A stretch of 64,000 bases of DNA, taken from positions 310,001 through 374,000 of the forward strand of contig CAVRBO010000004.1 of assembly GCA_963719285.1 (NCBI GenBank), written 5' to 3'. Source of the DNA: C-114 sp963719285 (lineage in GTDB: Bacteria; Chloroflexota; Limnocylindria; Limnocylindrales; CSP1-4). The position numbers and the translations under genes were made by a program. Shown in pieces: positions 15,706 to 25,179 of this stretch; position 1 is the first letter of the stretch; each line of letters begins with the position of its first letter. The notes under the pieces are model-generated. The model was not told where the DNA came from. It worked only from the letters and a program-made list of their open reading frames with translations, and did no database searches.

Positions 15706-17556
15706 ATGACGATGACCGGGGACCCGGCGAAACCGCCGATCAGAACGAGTCACGTGCCTGCCGACGGGACGGCGGGGGCGGCCGCGATCGAGCAGGCCCG
15801 CAGGGACATGCTCCACGAGGCCAAGCCGCTGAACCGGACGCGGATCGGCGCCGACGTCGTGTGCGAGGCGCTGATCCGCCAGGGCGTCGATGTCTTCTTC
15901 GGCTACCCCGGCGGCGTGGTCCTGCCGCTGTACGACGTCCTGGGCGACTACCCGGAGCTCCGTCACGTCCTCGTCCGCCACGAGCAGGGTGGCGCCCACG
16001 CCGCGGATGGCTACGCCCGGGTCACGGGCCGGGTCGGGGTCTGCCTCGGGACGAGCGGTCCGGGAGCCACGAACCTCGTCACCGGCATCGGCACCGCCCT
16101 CCTGGACTCCGTGCCCATGGTCGCGATCACCGGCAACGTGCCCTCCGCGCTCATCGGCAAGGACGCCTTCCAGGAGATCGACATCAACGGCATCACCCTG
16201 CCGATGACCAAGCACAACTACCTCATCCGCGATGCCGACGAGCTGCCCCGCGCGTTCGCCGAGGCCTTCCACATCGCCCGCTCGGGGCGCCCGGGTCCGG
16301 TCCATATCGACATCACCAAGGACGCGCTCCAGCAGGAGACGCGGGCCCAGCACCCCACCGAGGCCGAGGTCATCGCCGGCCTGCCGGGGTTCCGCCCGAA
16401 CATGGACGGTCACCCGCGCCAGCTCAAGCTCGCGGCGGCCGAGATCGCGGCGGCCAAGCGCCCGGTCATCCTGGCCGGTCACGGCGTCCTGCACGCCCGG
16501 GCCTGGGACGATCTCGTCGCGTTCGCCGAGAAGGCCCAGATCCCGGTCGCCCACACGCTCCTGGGCGTGGGTGCGATCGCCGAGGACCATCCCCTGAGCT
16601 ATGGCTTCATGGGGATGCACGGCTGGAAGCACGTCAACCGGGCGATCCAGAGCGCCGACCTGCTCATCGCCATCGGGATGCGCTTCGACGACCGGGTGAC
16701 CGGCAACGTGCGGACATACGCGCCGTACGCTCGGATCGTCCACGTCGACATCGACCCGGCCGAGATCGGCAAGAACGTGGCCGTCGAAGTGCCCATCGTG
16801 GGAGACGCCGGGCGCGTCCTGCGCGCCCTCACGCCGATGATCGACGCCGTCGACCCCGCCAGCCGGGCGGCCTACCTCGGGGAGCTGGCCGAGTGGCGCC
16901 GCGAATCCGAGGCGAGCAGCTGGCACGGTTCCGGGGCCTGGCGCGACGGCCTCCTGTCGGCCGACTACGTCGTCCACCGGATCGGCGAGCTGACCGAGCA
17001 CAAGGCGACCTACGTCGCCGACGTTGGCCAGAACCAGATGTGGCTCGCCCGCTACGCCGGCTTCCGGATCCCCAACCAGCACGTGTCATCGGGCGGCCTG
17101 GGCACGATGGGCTTCGGCGTGCCGGCGGCGATGGGCGCCGCGCTGGGCGCACCCGAGCGCGAGACCTGGGCGATCACCGGTGACGGTGGCTTCCAGATGA
17201 CGTTCCAGGAGCTCATGACCCTGGTCCAGGATCACATCCCGGTGAAGATCGCCCTGTTCGACAACAAGAAGCTCGGGATGATCCGCCAGTGGCAGGAGAT
17301 CATCTATGCCGGGAACTACCACTCGGCGACGCTGATGGGTCCCGACTTCGCGAAGCTCGCCGACGCGTTCGGCGTCCCGTCGTTCCGGGCGGCGCGCCCG
17401 GAGGACGTGGACCCCGCGATCCGGGCCGCCCAGGCCGTCGACGGCCCGGCCCTCATCTGGTTCGAGATCGCCGAGGAGCAGAACGTGTTCCCGATGATGC
17501 CCGCCGGCAAGGGCCTGTCGGATCTCATCGAGAAGTGGGGCGGGGCGGACGAATGA
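15706..17556 (+). CDS. ilvB: Acetolactate synthase large (catalytic) subunit
   Basis: ThDP enzyme making acetolactate or acetohydroxybutyrate, the first common step of valine and isoleucine synthesis. 616 residues. Landmarks are DVFFGYPGGVVLPLYD, the cofactor glutamate in LVRHEQGGAHAADGYAR, GTSGPGATNLVTG, and the ThDP-Mg motif starting ITGDGGFQMTFQELMT and ending in DNKKLGMIRQWQE. The start is ATG 15706 with AGGAG nine bases upstream (ATG 15712 also possible); the first ~45 residues are a non-conserved extension. It is the first structural gene of a nine-gene run and its stop overlaps ilvN as ATGA. Probably controlled by the leader and terminator just upstream. Confidence 0.98.
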   Translation: MTMTGDPAKPPIRTSHVPADGTAGAAAIEQARRDMLHEAKPLNRTRIGADVVCEALIRQGVDVFFGYPGGVVLPLYDVLGDYPELRHVLVRHEQGGAHAADGYARVTGRVGVCLGTSGPGATNLVTGIGTALLDSVPMVAITGNVPSALIGKDAFQEIDINGITLPMTKHNYLIRDADELPRAFAEAFHIARSGRPGPVHIDITKDALQQETRAQHPTEAEVIAGLPGFRPNMDGHPRQLKLAAAEIAAAKRPVILAGHGVLHARAWDDLVAFAEKAQIPVAHTLLGVGAIAEDHPLSYGFMGMHGWKHVNRAIQSADLLIAIGMRFDDRVTGNVRTYAPYARIVHVDIDPAEIGKNVAVEVPIVGDAGRVLRALTPMIDAVDPASRAAYLGELAEWRRESEASSWHGSGAWRDGLLSADYVVHRIGELTEHKATYVADVGQNQMWLARYAGFRIPNQHVSSGGLGTMGFGVPAAMGAALGAPERETWAITGDGGFQMTFQELMTLVQDHIPVKIALFDNKKLGMIRQWQEIIYAGNYHSATLMGPDFAKLADAFGVPSFRAARPEDVDPAIRAAQAVDGPALIWFEIAEEQNVFPMMPAGKGLSDLIEKWGGADE

Positions 17557-18125
17557 GCGACCCGTCCGCTGCGCCCGCGCACTCCGCGCCGCCCCGGGCC
17601 CTGCCCGGCGGCGGCCAGCTCCGTCGCCACGTCCTGGTGGCCATCGTCAACAACCGTCCCGGCGTCCTGAACCGCGTGGCCAGCCTCATGCGGGCGCGCA
17701 ACTTCAACATCGAATCGTTGGCGGTCAGCCACACGGACGACATCGACATCAGCCGGATGACGCTCACCCTGCGCGGCGACGACGTCGCGGTCGAGCAGGC
17801 CGCCAAACAGCTCTACCGGCTCATCGACGTGCTCAAGGTCCAGGACCTGACCGCCGAGCGGACCGTCGAGCACGAGCTCGCGCTGGTGAAGGTCCGCGCG
17901 ACCGACGCCGACCGGGCCGAGGTCATCAAGGTCGTCGAGATGTACAAGGGGAGGGTCGTCGACGTGGCCGACGGGTCGGTCGTGGTCGAGGCGACCGGCA
18001 CGGAAGGGGAGGTCGACTCGCTCATCGCCCTGCTCCGCGGGTTCGGCATCAAGGAGCTCGTCCGCACGGGGACCATCGTGATGACCCGTGGCGCGCAATC
18101 GATCGAGGAGGCCACCAAGCGATGA
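17553..18125 (+). CDS. ilvN: Acetolactate synthase small (regulatory) subunit
   Basis: 190 residues. The ACT domain starts at about residue 25 (HVLVAIVNNRPGVLNRVASLM, then RNFNIESLAVSHT), and the C-terminal ALS_ss_C domain includes TAERTVEHELALVKV and MYKGRVVDVADGSVVVEATG. It binds IlvB, raises activity and confers valine feedback. Its ATG overlaps the ilvB stop and its stop overlaps the ilvC start by four bases, as expected for a stoichiometric complex. The first ~24 residues are an Ala/Pro-rich extension. Confidence 0.97.
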   Translation: MSDPSAAPAHSAPPRALPGGGQLRRHVLVAIVNNRPGVLNRVASLMRARNFNIESLAVSHTDDIDISRMTLTLRGDDVAVEQAAKQLYRLIDVLKVQDLTAERTVEHELALVKVRATDADRAEVIKVVEMYKGRVVDVADGSVVVEATGTEGEVDSLIALLRGFGIKELVRTGTIVMTRGAQSIEEATKR

Positions 18126-19171
18126 CCGCGAAGATGTACTACGACAACGATGCCGATCCGTCCGCCCTGGCCGGCCAGACGGTCGCCATCGTCGGCTACG
18201 GCAGCCAGGGCCATGCGCATGCGCTCAACCTGCACGAGTCGGGCGTGGACGTCGTCGTCGGGCTCCAGCCCGGCTCCAAGAGCCGTCCCCTGGCCCAGGA
18301 GGCGGGCCTCCGGGTGGCCGACGTCGGCGACGCCGTACGGGCGGCGGACGTGATCATGATCCTGGTCCCCGACACGGGCCAGAAGGCCGTCTACGACACG
18401 GACATCGCCCCGAACCTGCGGGCGGGCCAGCTCCTGATGTTCGCCCACGGCTTCAACATCCACTTCGGGCGGATCGACCCGCCCGGCGACGTGGACGTCG
18501 GCATGGTCGCGCCGAAGGGCCCGGGCCACCTCCTGCGCAGCGTCTACCAGGCCGGCGGCGGCGTGCCCGCGCTGTTCGCCGTTCATCGCGACGCGAGTGG
18601 CACCGCGCGTGCCCGTGTCCTGGCCTATGCCCGAGCCCTTGGCTCGACCCGGGCCGGCGTCCTCGAGACCACCTTCGCCGAGGAGACCGAGACCGACCTG
18701 TTCGGGGAGCAGTCCGTCCTGTGCGGCGGCACCGCCTCGCTCGTCAAGATGGCGTTCGAGACGCTCGTCGAGGCGGGCTACCAGCCCGAGCTCGCGTACT
18801 TCGAGACGATGCACGAGCTGAAGCTCATCGTCGACCTGATGTATCGCGGCGGGCTCAACTTCATGCGCTTCTCGGTCAGCGACACGGCCGAGTATGGCGA
18901 CTACGTCAGCGGCCCCCGGATCATCGACGAACGCGTCCGCGAGACGATGCGCCAGGTTCTCGGCGAGATCCAGGACGGCACGTTCGCCCGGAACTGGATC
19001 GCCGAGAGCGACGGTGGCCGTCACGAGTTCGAACGGCTGCGCGCCGCCGACCGCGACCATCAGATCGAACAGGTCGGCGCCGAGCTGCGCAGCCAGATGG
19101 CGTTCCTCAACCCGGTGACGGTCGTGGCCGGCCAGGCCCAGGCGGCCGCCAGTTCGGGCTCTCGGTCGTGA
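18122..19171 (+). CDS. ilvC: Ketol-acid reductoisomerase
   Basis: Mg- and NADPH-dependent isomeroreductase. 349 residues, the size of class I enzymes. The Rossmann motif is VAIVGYGSQGHAHALNL (residues ~21-37), the catalytic loop MVAPKGPGHLLR, and the metal site lies in EETETDLFGEQ and the EL/E residues of YFETMHELKLIVDLMY. After the second glycine the sequence GLQPGSKSR holds the serine typical of NADPH binding. It overlaps ilvN upstream (ATGA) and leuA downstream (GTGA). Confidence 0.98.
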   Translation: MTAKMYYDNDADPSALAGQTVAIVGYGSQGHAHALNLHESGVDVVVGLQPGSKSRPLAQEAGLRVADVGDAVRAADVIMILVPDTGQKAVYDTDIAPNLRAGQLLMFAHGFNIHFGRIDPPGDVDVGMVAPKGPGHLLRSVYQAGGGVPALFAVHRDASGTARARVLAYARALGSTRAGVLETTFAEETETDLFGEQSVLCGGTASLVKMAFETLVEAGYQPELAYFETMHELKLIVDLMYRGGLNFMRFSVSDTAEYGDYVSGPRIIDERVRETMRQVLGEIQDGTFARNWIAESDGGRHEFERLRAADRDHQIEQVGAELRSQMAFLNPVTVVAGQAQAAASSGSRS

Positions 19172-20820
19172 GCGCCGCCGGCGTACCCGGCGCCGGGGCG
19201 GGCGACGGCGGCCCAGGAGTCGCCGCCGGCACGGTCCGGATCTTCGACACCACCCTGCGGGACGGGGAGCAGGCGCCCGGCGCGGGCCTGACCGCGGCCG
19301 AGAAGCTCGAGGTCGCCCGCCAGCTCGCCCGGCTCAACGTCGACGTCATCGAGGCCGGCTTCCCGGCCGCCTCGCCCGGCGACTTCGAGGCCGTCCAGCG
19401 GATCGCCCGGGAGACGAAGGGCGTCGCGATCGCCGCGCTTGCCCGGTGCCGCGACGGCGACCCGCAGCGAGCCGTGGAGGCGATCCGGGTCGCCGAGCGA
19501 CCGCACCTCCACGTGTTCATCGCCACGAGCGACATCCACCTTAAGCACAAGCTCCGGATCGACCGCGACCAGGCCCTCGCCGAGGCCCGCAAGTGGGTCG
19601 CCTACGGGCGCGAGGCGCTGGGCCGCGACGCCGAGATCGAGTTCTCCGCCGAGGACGCATCGCGCACCGACACCGACTACCTCATGCAGGTCTACGAGGC
19701 CGTCGTCGAGGCCGGTGCCTCGACCGTGAACATCCCGGACACGGTCGGGTACGCGATCCCGGCCGAGTTCGGCGCCCTGGTGGGTCGCGTCGTCAAGCTC
19801 GTCGGCCGCGACGCCACCGTGTCGGTCCATTGCCACAACGATCTCGGGCTGGCCACCGCCAACACGCTCGCGGCGGTCCAGGCCGGCGCCCGCCAGGTCG
19901 AGGTGACGATCAACGGCCTGGGCGAGCGCGCCGGCAACGCGTCGCTCGAGGAGGTCGTGATGGCCCTCCGGACGCGTCCCACCCAGTTCCCCAAGCTCGG
20001 GTCTCGCGTCGCCACGGAGCAGTTGACCGCCGCCAGCCGGCTCGTCAGCTACCTGACCGGATTCGCCGTGCAGCCGAACAAGGCGATCGTGGGCGGCAAT
20101 GCCTTCGCCCACGAGAGCGGGATCCACCAGGACGGGGTCATCAAGAACCCGCTCACGTACGAGATCATGACCCCCCAGTCGATCGGGCTGACCGGCAGCC
20201 AGCTCACGATCGGCAAGCTGTCCGGCCGGCGCGGGCTGCAGGGCAAGCTGCGCGAGCTCGGCCACGACATCGAGGGCGACCGACTGGACATCGTCTACCG
20301 CGCGGCGATCGCGCTCGCCGACGCCAAGAAGGAGGTCACCGACGCGGATCTCCTCGCGCTCGTCGAGCAGAACACCGCCGAGGTGCCGGCGTCCGTCATC
20401 CTCGAGGGCTGGAGCGTCACGTCCTCACACGGTGGCAACGCGACCGGGACGGTCACGCTCACGGTGGCCGGCCAGGAGCGGAGCGCCGAGGCGACCGGCA
20501 ATGGACCGGTGAACGCGCTCTACGGAGCGGTCGACAAGGCCATCGAGCCGGTGCTCGGCTGGACGCCCGTCCTCAGCGAGTACGAGATCAAGGCGGTCTC
20601 AGCCGGCGAGGACGCCCAGGGACAGACCCTCGTCCGGTGCCGCCGTTCCACGGATACCGGGACCGGGGCGTTCACCGTGACCGGCCACGGGTTGTCGACG
20701 AACATCATCGAGGCGAGCCTCGAGGCGTATCTCGTCGCGGTCAACAAGCTCCATGGGGCCGAGATCGGCAGCGTGAGCTCCGCGTTCGTGGCGCGCACGA
20801 GCTCCGAGGAAGCCCCGTGA
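19168..20820 (+). CDS. leuA: 2-isopropylmalate synthase
   Basis: Condenses acetyl-CoA with 2-oxoisovalerate, the first committed step of leucine synthesis. 550 residues. The catalytic TIM barrel has IFDTTLRDGEQAPGAGL, the metal HxH in SVHCHNDLGLATAN and INGLGERAGN. A linker with ESGIHQDGVIKN leads to the C-terminal regulatory domain (about 400-545), including ATGNGPVNALYGAVDKAIE and HGLSTNIIEASLEAYLVAVN, which normally gives leucine feedback inhibition. The GTG start overlaps the ilvC stop, and the stop overlaps the leuB start as GTGA. Confidence 0.97.
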   Translation: MSAAGVPGAGAGDGGPGVAAGTVRIFDTTLRDGEQAPGAGLTAAEKLEVARQLARLNVDVIEAGFPAASPGDFEAVQRIARETKGVAIAALARCRDGDPQRAVEAIRVAERPHLHVFIATSDIHLKHKLRIDRDQALAEARKWVAYGREALGRDAEIEFSAEDASRTDTDYLMQVYEAVVEAGASTVNIPDTVGYAIPAEFGALVGRVVKLVGRDATVSVHCHNDLGLATANTLAAVQAGARQVEVTINGLGERAGNASLEEVVMALRTRPTQFPKLGSRVATEQLTAASRLVSYLTGFAVQPNKAIVGGNAFAHESGIHQDGVIKNPLTYEIMTPQSIGLTGSQLTIGKLSGRRGLQGKLRELGHDIEGDRLDIVYRAAIALADAKKEVTDADLLALVEQNTAEVPASVILEGWSVTSSHGGNATGTVTLTVAGQERSAEATGNGPVNALYGAVDKAIEPVLGWTPVLSEYEIKAVSAGEDAQGQTLVRCRRSTDTGTGAFTVTGHGLSTNIIEASLEAYLVAVNKLHGAEIGSVSSAFVARTSSEEAP

Positions 20821-22031
20821 CCGACGAGCGGACGATCGCCGACGTCCGGGCCCAGGCGGGTGTCGGCGCCGAGGCGGGCGCCGGCGGCCCGTCGTACCGG
20901 CTCGCGTCGATCCGGGGCGACGGCGTCGGTCCGGAGGTCGTCGGTCACGCCCGGTCGGTCCTCGAGGCCGCCGCGACGGCATTCGGGTTCCGGCTCGACT
21001 GGGTCGAGGTCCTCGCCGGCGGCGCCGCGATCGACACCCATGGAGTCGCCATCCGGCCGGCCGACGTGGAGCTGTGCGGCACGGCGGACGCCGTCCTTTT
21101 GGGCGCGGTCGGCGGGCCGCGCTGGGACGACCCGAACGCGAAGGTCCGTCCGGAACAGGCCCTGTTCGCCCTGCGTGGTGGTCTCGGGCTGTACGCGAAC
21201 CTGCGGCCGATCACGATCCATCCGGTCCTCATCCCGTCCTCGCCATTGCGGCCGGAGCTGCTCGCCGGGGTCGACCTGCTCATCGTCCGCGAACTGACCG
21301 GCGGCATCTACTTCGGGCGACCCTCGGAGGAGCGAGAGACGCCGGCGGGGCGCGTCGCCGTCGACACGCTCTGGTACACCGACGCGGAGATCGCCCGGAT
21401 CGTCCGCCTCGCCTTCACGCTCGCCCGGACCCGGCGGGGCCGGGTCACCCAGGTCGACAAGGCCAACGTGCTGGCCTCCAGCCGGCTGTGGCGCAAGGTC
21501 ACCGAAGAGGTCCGGACGGAGTTCCCGGACGTGGAGCTCGAGCACCGACTCGTGGACTCGGCGGCGATGCTCCTCGTCACCCGGCCGTCCGCCTTCGACG
21601 TCGTCGTCACCGAGAACCTGTTCGGCGACATCCTGTCGGACGAGGCGGCCGTCCTGGCGGGCTCGCTGGGGATGCTCCCCTCGGCCTCGCTGGGGGAGCG
21701 CCGGACCGCCCACGGCACGTTCGGCCTGTACGAGCCCATCCACGGCTCCGCGCCGGACATCGCCGGGCAGGACCGGGCGAACCCGATCGGGACGGTCCTG
21801 TCGGCGGCGATGCTGTGCCGCTGGTCGCTCGGCCGGGCCGATGTGGCCGAGGCGATCGAGGCCGCCGTCAGCGGTGCCCTGACCGACGGATTCCGCACGC
21901 AAGACCTCACCGCCCCGGCCGGCCACGCGCACGTGACCGTGGGCGGGGGCCGGGAGATGGCCCAGGCAGTGGTGGACAGGATCGCGATTCCACGGGCGGC
22001 GCCGGCGACGGCAGCCGCCCGGACCGCGTGA
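20817..22031 (+). CDS. leuB: 3-isopropylmalate dehydrogenase
   Basis: NAD-dependent oxidative decarboxylase, 404 residues. Motifs are IRGDGVGPEVVGHA at the N-terminus, LLGAVGGPRWDDP, REPLTGG-type block VRELTGGIYFGRP, catalytic QVDKANVLASSRLWR, and ENLFGDILSDEAAVLAGSLG with HGSAPDIAGQDRANP. It extends ~25 residues before the core and ~35 after it (Ala-rich) compared with typical LeuB. In citramalate organisms LeuB often also oxidises 3-methylmalate, which would fit the cimA neighbour. Confidence 0.96.
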   Translation: MTDERTIADVRAQAGVGAEAGAGGPSYRLASIRGDGVGPEVVGHARSVLEAAATAFGFRLDWVEVLAGGAAIDTHGVAIRPADVELCGTADAVLLGAVGGPRWDDPNAKVRPEQALFALRGGLGLYANLRPITIHPVLIPSSPLRPELLAGVDLLIVRELTGGIYFGRPSEERETPAGRVAVDTLWYTDAEIARIVRLAFTLARTRRGRVTQVDKANVLASSRLWRKVTEEVRTEFPDVELEHRLVDSAAMLLVTRPSAFDVVVTENLFGDILSDEAAVLAGSLGMLPSASLGERRTAHGTFGLYEPIHGSAPDIAGQDRANPIGTVLSAAMLCRWSLGRADVAEAIEAAVSGALTDGFRTQDLTAPAGHAHVTVGGGREMAQAVVDRIAIPRAAPATAAARTA

Positions 22032-22065
22032 CCCCCCGCACCCGATCGTCCACCAGGAGCCTTCC

Positions 22066-23763
22066 GTGACCCGCCAGACCGCCGCCCAGCCGACATCGTC
22101 CCCATCCGCCGCCCCGCCCGACCGCCCGGTCGTCCTGTACGACACGACCCTGCGCGACGGGACCCAGGGCGAGAACATCATCCTGTCGCTCGCCGACAAG
22201 CTCCGGATCGCCCGGATGCTCGACGAGTTCGGGATGCCCTACATCGAGGGCGGCTGGCCGGGCTCGAACCCCAAGGACGTCGACTTCTTCGCCGCCGCCA
22301 AGACCATGACCTGGCGGACCGCCCGGCTGGCGGCCTTCGGCTCGACCCGCCACCGCGCGAACCGGCCAGAGGCGGACCCGAACCTGCAGGCACTCGTCGC
22401 CGCCGAGACGCCGGTCGTGACGATCTTCGGCAAGAGCTGGCTCCTCCATGTCGTGGAGGTCCTGGGTGCGAGCCCGGCCGAGAACCTCGACATGGTCGCC
22501 GACTCCGTGGGCTTCGTGGTCGACCGGGGACGCGAGGCCGTCTACGACGCGGAGCACTATTTCGACGGCTACAAGGCCGACCGCGACTACGCGCTCGCCA
22601 CGCTCGGTGCCGCGCGCCAGGCCGGCGCCCGCTCGATCGTGCTGTGCGACACGAACGGCGGGACGCTCACCGACGACCTCATCGCGATCGTGCGCGACAC
22701 GATGGCCGCGCTTGATGGGGACCCGTCCGCACCTTCGGTCGCCTGGGGCATCCACACCCACAACGACGCCGAGCTGGCCGTCGCCAACTCCATGGCCGCC
22801 GTGGCCAGCGGCGTGCGCCACGTCCAGGCGACGATCAACGGGTACGGCGAGCGCTGCGGCAACGCGAACATGGTCAGCATCCTGGCCAATCTCGCGCTCA
22901 AGACCCCCCACGTGCTCGTACCGACCGGCGGCGGGGACCTGGCCGATCTCACGACCCTCGCCCGGAGCGTGGCCGAGATCGCCAACATCACCCCGAACGA
23001 CTTCCAGCCGTACGTCGGCCGCTCCGCGTTCGCCCACAAGGGCGGCGTCCACGGCGCGGCGGTGGCCAAGGTGGAGCGGAGCTACCAGCACGTCGACCCG
23101 GCGAGCGTGGGCAACGAGGGCCGGCTCGTCGTGTCGGAGCTCGGCGGCCGGGCCAACACCCAGCTTCGTGCGGAGCAGCTCGGTCACAAGCTGGAGGGCG
23201 TGGTGGATGCGCGGGCCCTCTCGGTCATCATCAAGCAGCTCGAATCGGATGGCCTCGCGTTCGAGGGCGCCGAAGCCTCGTTCGAGCTCCTCATCCGGCG
23301 CAACCAGCCGGGCTATGTCGCCCCGTTCCGGATCGTCGACTTCACCGTCCTGGTGGAGCAGCGGGACGGCCAGGAGCTGCGGGCCGAGGCGACCGTGAAG
23401 GTCGCCGTGGACGGCGAGACGCTGCACACCGCGGCGGACGGCAACGGGCCCGTGAACGCGCTGGACACCGCGTTGCGCAAGGCGCTCGGTGCCTTCTATC
23501 CGGTCCTCGACGACGTCCATCTCGTCGACTACAAGGTCCGTATCCTCGACGGCGAGGCGGCCACGGGCGCCCGTACCCGGGTCGTCATCGATTCGCGCGA
23601 CGGCGACCGGTCGTGGTCGACGATGGGCAGCGACACGAACATCATCACCGCTTCCTGCGTCGCCCTCGGCGACTCGCTCGAGTACGCGATCTGGAAGTCC
23701 GACGCCCTGCTCCAACGGCGCGATGAGCGCCACTTCACCACCGCATCGAATACCGGGAGATAG
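22066..23763 (+). CDS. cimA: (R)-citramalate synthase
   Basis: Condenses pyruvate and acetyl-CoA to citramalate, giving 2-oxobutyrate and so isoleucine without threonine deaminase. 565 residues, the long CimA/LeuA2 type. Features are VVLYDTTLRDGTQGENIILS, IEGGWPGSNPKD (typical of CimA rather than LeuA), the HxH in WGIHTHNDAELAVAN, and NGYGERCGNANM. The C-terminal ~155 residues form the same regulatory fold as LeuA (ADGNGPVNALDTALRKALG, SDTNIITASCVALGDSLEYA). GTG start with AGGAG seven bases upstream. No ilvA is visible in the window. Confidence 0.95.
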   Translation: MTRQTAAQPTSSPSAAPPDRPVVLYDTTLRDGTQGENIILSLADKLRIARMLDEFGMPYIEGGWPGSNPKDVDFFAAAKTMTWRTARLAAFGSTRHRANRPEADPNLQALVAAETPVVTIFGKSWLLHVVEVLGASPAENLDMVADSVGFVVDRGREAVYDAEHYFDGYKADRDYALATLGAARQAGARSIVLCDTNGGTLTDDLIAIVRDTMAALDGDPSAPSVAWGIHTHNDAELAVANSMAAVASGVRHVQATINGYGERCGNANMVSILANLALKTPHVLVPTGGGDLADLTTLARSVAEIANITPNDFQPYVGRSAFAHKGGVHGAAVAKVERSYQHVDPASVGNEGRLVVSELGGRANTQLRAEQLGHKLEGVVDARALSVIIKQLESDGLAFEGAEASFELLIRRNQPGYVAPFRIVDFTVLVEQRDGQELRAEATVKVAVDGETLHTAADGNGPVNALDTALRKALGAFYPVLDDVHLVDYKVRILDGEAATGARTRVVIDSRDGDRSWSTMGSDTNIITASCVALGDSLEYAIWKSDALLQRRDERHFTTASNTGR

Positions 23764-23765
23764 CC

Positions 23766-24311
23766 GTGAGCCCCACCGCCGACCCGCCGCCCGCCGACAG
23801 GGCCGCACCCACGCTCCATCTCAGCCGCTGGACGATCTCATCGGGCAGCAACACCCGCAGCCGCGGGGCGGTCGTCCTGGTCGCCGGCGATCACGCCTGG
23901 GACGCCGTCGCCGAGGGCAACGGGCCGGTCGACGCGCTCTACCGGGCGGTCGACTCGGCACTCTCGGGCGTCCTCGCCGGGCACCCGCGGCTGGTCGCCT
24001 ACGACATCCACGCCGTGTCCGAGGGCCCGGAGTCGGAAGGCGTCGTGACCGTCACGATCGAGCCGCCCGCCGGCGCGATGGGGCCACGCGCGAGCGGCCG
24101 CTACGGGGGCAAGGCCACGAGCACGAACATCATCGCCGCGTCGATCGAGGCCTACCTCGAGGCGGTCAACGCGCTGCTCGCCGAGGAGCACTGGTCGGGC
24201 GCGACCGAGGAGGCCGGCAATCGCCGGCGGGCCAAGGGCGCCACCCAACGGCGAGCGGAGATGGACGAGGACGAGGGCCACCACGACACGACCGCCTGGT
24301 TCGAGCGCTGA
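23766..24311 (+). CDS. Stand-alone LeuA/CimA-type allosteric domain protein
   Basis: 181 residues matching only the C-terminal regulatory (LeuA dimer) domain of isopropylmalate or citramalate synthase: AEGNGPVDALYRAVDSAL around residues 50-67, VAYDIHAVSEGPESEGVVTV, and KATSTNIIAASIEAYLEAVN around 118-137. There is no TIM barrel. It lies two bases after cimA in the same operon. Likely role: an effector-binding partner that forms mixed dimers with CimA or LeuA and sets feedback by isoleucine or leucine. The C-terminal 35 residues are charged (RRAEMDEDEGHHD). Family assignment is strong; the regulatory role is inference. Confidence 0.85.
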   Translation: MSPTADPPPADRAAPTLHLSRWTISSGSNTRSRGAVVLVAGDHAWDAVAEGNGPVDALYRAVDSALSGVLAGHPRLVAYDIHAVSEGPESEGVVTVTIEPPAGAMGPRASGRYGGKATSTNIIAASIEAYLEAVNALLAEEHWSGATEEAGNRRRAKGATQRRAEMDEDEGHHDTTAWFER

Positions 24312-24318
24312 CTCGGGG

Positions 24319-25173
24319 ATGACCGCGGTCTCCTCGTCGGTGGCCGTCGCGTTCTCCGGCGAGCCCGGTTCGTTCGCGGAGGACGCGGTGCTCCGCGCAC
24401 TCGGCGAGGTCACCCGCGTGGGCGTGCCCGGCTTTCCGGCCGTCTTCGACGCCGTGGCCCGCGGCTCGGCGGCGGTCGGCGTCGTCCCGATCGAGAACGT
24501 CGTCGCCGGCACGATCCGGGAGACGCTCGATCTTCTCCTCGCCCACGAATTGCTGATCGTCGGCGAGGTCGTCGTTCCCGTCCGGCTCTGCCTGGCGGCC
24601 ATGCCCGGCCAGCGCATCGAGGACATCGAGCGCGTCTCGTCGCACGTCCAGGCGCTCGAGCAGGCGAGCGACTTCCTGCGCTCGCGGCCGTGGACGCTCG
24701 TCTCGACCTACAACACGGCCGGCGCGGGCAAGGACATCGTGGAACGTGCCGAGCGCGGGAGTGGCGCGGTCCTCTCCCCGCGGGCGGCGGCACTGTTCGG
24801 CCTGGAGGTGCTGGCCCCCGACATCGCCTCGGATCCGTTGAACCGGACGCGCTTCTGGCTCGTCGCGCGGCCCGACACGGTCGTACCGGGGATCCATGCC
24901 GGCGCGCCCGCCGGCCACCGGACGACCGTCGTGTTCGGCGTCCGCAACGAGCCCGGGACGCTGCTCGCGGCGCTCCACGCATTCGCCGACCGGGGCGTCA
25001 ACCTGTCGAAGCTCGAGTCGCGGCCCAGCCGGGAACGGGCCTGGGAGTACGTCTTCTGGGCCGACCTGGACGCCGCGGTCTCGGATCCGGCGACGGCCGC
25101 CGCGCTCTCCGACCTCGCCGGGCGCGCCACGCTCGTGCGCGTCCTCGGCTCGTACCCCCGCGCCGCCGACTGA
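24319..25173 (+). CDS. pheA: Prephenate dehydratase with ACT domain
   Basis: Converts prephenate to phenylpyruvate in phenylalanine synthesis. 284 residues. Periplasmic-binding-like catalytic domain: VAFSGEPGSFAEDAVL at the N-terminus, VVPIENVVAGTIRETLDLL, and the catalytic Thr-Arg-Phe in NRTRFWLV (T177-F179). The ACT domain from about residue 203 (VVFGVRNEPGTLLAALHAFA) carries the LSKLESRPS motif for phenylalanine binding. There is no chorismate mutase domain. It is the last gene of the ilv-leu run, seven bases after the orphan regulatory gene, so aromatic and branched-chain synthesis may share transcription. Confidence 0.95.
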   Translation: MTAVSSSVAVAFSGEPGSFAEDAVLRALGEVTRVGVPGFPAVFDAVARGSAAVGVVPIENVVAGTIRETLDLLLAHELLIVGEVVVPVRLCLAAMPGQRIEDIERVSSHVQALEQASDFLRSRPWTLVSTYNTAGAGKDIVERAERGSGAVLSPRAAALFGLEVLAPDIASDPLNRTRFWLVARPDTVVPGIHAGAPAGHRTTVVFGVRNEPGTLLAALHAFADRGVNLSKLESRPSRERAWEYVFWADLDAAVSDPATAAALSDLAGRATLVRVLGSYPRAAD

Positions 25174-25179
25174 CGCCGT

